Shown here piece by piece: positions 63,673 to 64,000 of a stretch of DNA of 64,000 nucleotides. The first letter of the stretch is position 1, and each line of letters begins with the position of its first letter. The stretch is from Mimachlamys varia (lineage: Eukaryota > Mollusca > Bivalvia > Pectinida > Pectinidae), in contig OX392534.1 in NCBI GenBank assembly GCA_947623455.1, positions 34,353,426 to 34,417,425 on the forward strand. Reading direction: 5' to 3'. The notes beneath the pieces are model-generated. The model was not told the origin of the DNA and ran no database searches. It saw only the letters and a list, made by a program, of their open reading frames with translations. A program made the translations under genes and the position numbers.

Positions 63673-64000
63673 CAGAGTCTGTTTTCGTAGCTGTAACATT
63701 TTCGCGATTGCATGATCAAGAAAAATGAATACCTATATGATAAACGCAACACAAAGATCATCAGTCGCATTATATTTTGTATTTTATGCTGGGTAAAATC
63801 ATACATGTTGGTTTGTATTTGTGTACAACTCACACAAACCCGATTTAATCATTCATATCAAGTCGAAAACCATTTTTTAGATATTAAATTTTATGAGTTT
63901 CGTGGTTCGGATTTGGCGGTACTGATCATACCCGTGGGAGTCAAATCACATTTTTGAAAACCAGGTCCATGATAATTCTGAAATGATGTATTGTAAATGT
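63673..64000. other. Non-coding window end
   Basis: Short open frames on both strands have no domain or splice context. Nothing else is seen. Confidence 0.4.

Overview
This window is eukaryotic nuclear DNA, most likely from a bivalve or other mollusc. The evidence is an intronless RING/B-box (TRIM-like) gene of the kind expanded in bivalves, a spliced gene with GT-AG introns, a tRNA-derived SINE whose tail matches a family I recall from molluscs, and AT-rich DNA full of short interspersed repeats. The species cannot be named. Only about 3 kb is coding; most of the window is tandem or foldback repeat.

Layout. 1-2.7 kb: a complete 818-residue TRIM-like gene (+). 2.8-9.0 kb: a small foldback element, a mobile element with a 325-bp tandem core and palindromic ends (3,269-4,925), a 31-bp minisatellite (6.37-7.01 kb) and a decayed relative of the mobile element. 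10.5-21.0 kb: a previously unrecognised four-exon gene on the minus strand. It encodes a 176-residue, strongly basic, six-cysteine protein with a signal peptide, and has a TATA box and a poly(A) signal. Its third intron carries a 3.8-kb minisatellite of 18/20-bp units. Its second intron contains a candidate terminal exon encoding a membrane span and cytoplasmic tail. 22.4-23.5 kb: a compound foldback element of about 1.06 kb. 25.43-57.17 kb: a 31.7-kb array of a 45-bp satellite (about 700 monomers) with clear higher-order structure, including three successive, nearly identical multi-kilobase blocks. 57.9-58.6 kb: a SINE next to a broken LINE reverse-transcriptase fragment. 61.17-62.9 kb: a 44-bp minisatellite. 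63.4-63.7 kb: another small foldback element.

The two genes are unrelated and diverge in orientation. The TRIM-like protein would act in the cytoplasm as a ubiquitin ligase. The small basic protein would be secreted, and its function is unknown. The many long open frames between 25 and 57 kb are by-products of a 45-bp (15-codon) repeat and are not annotated as genes.
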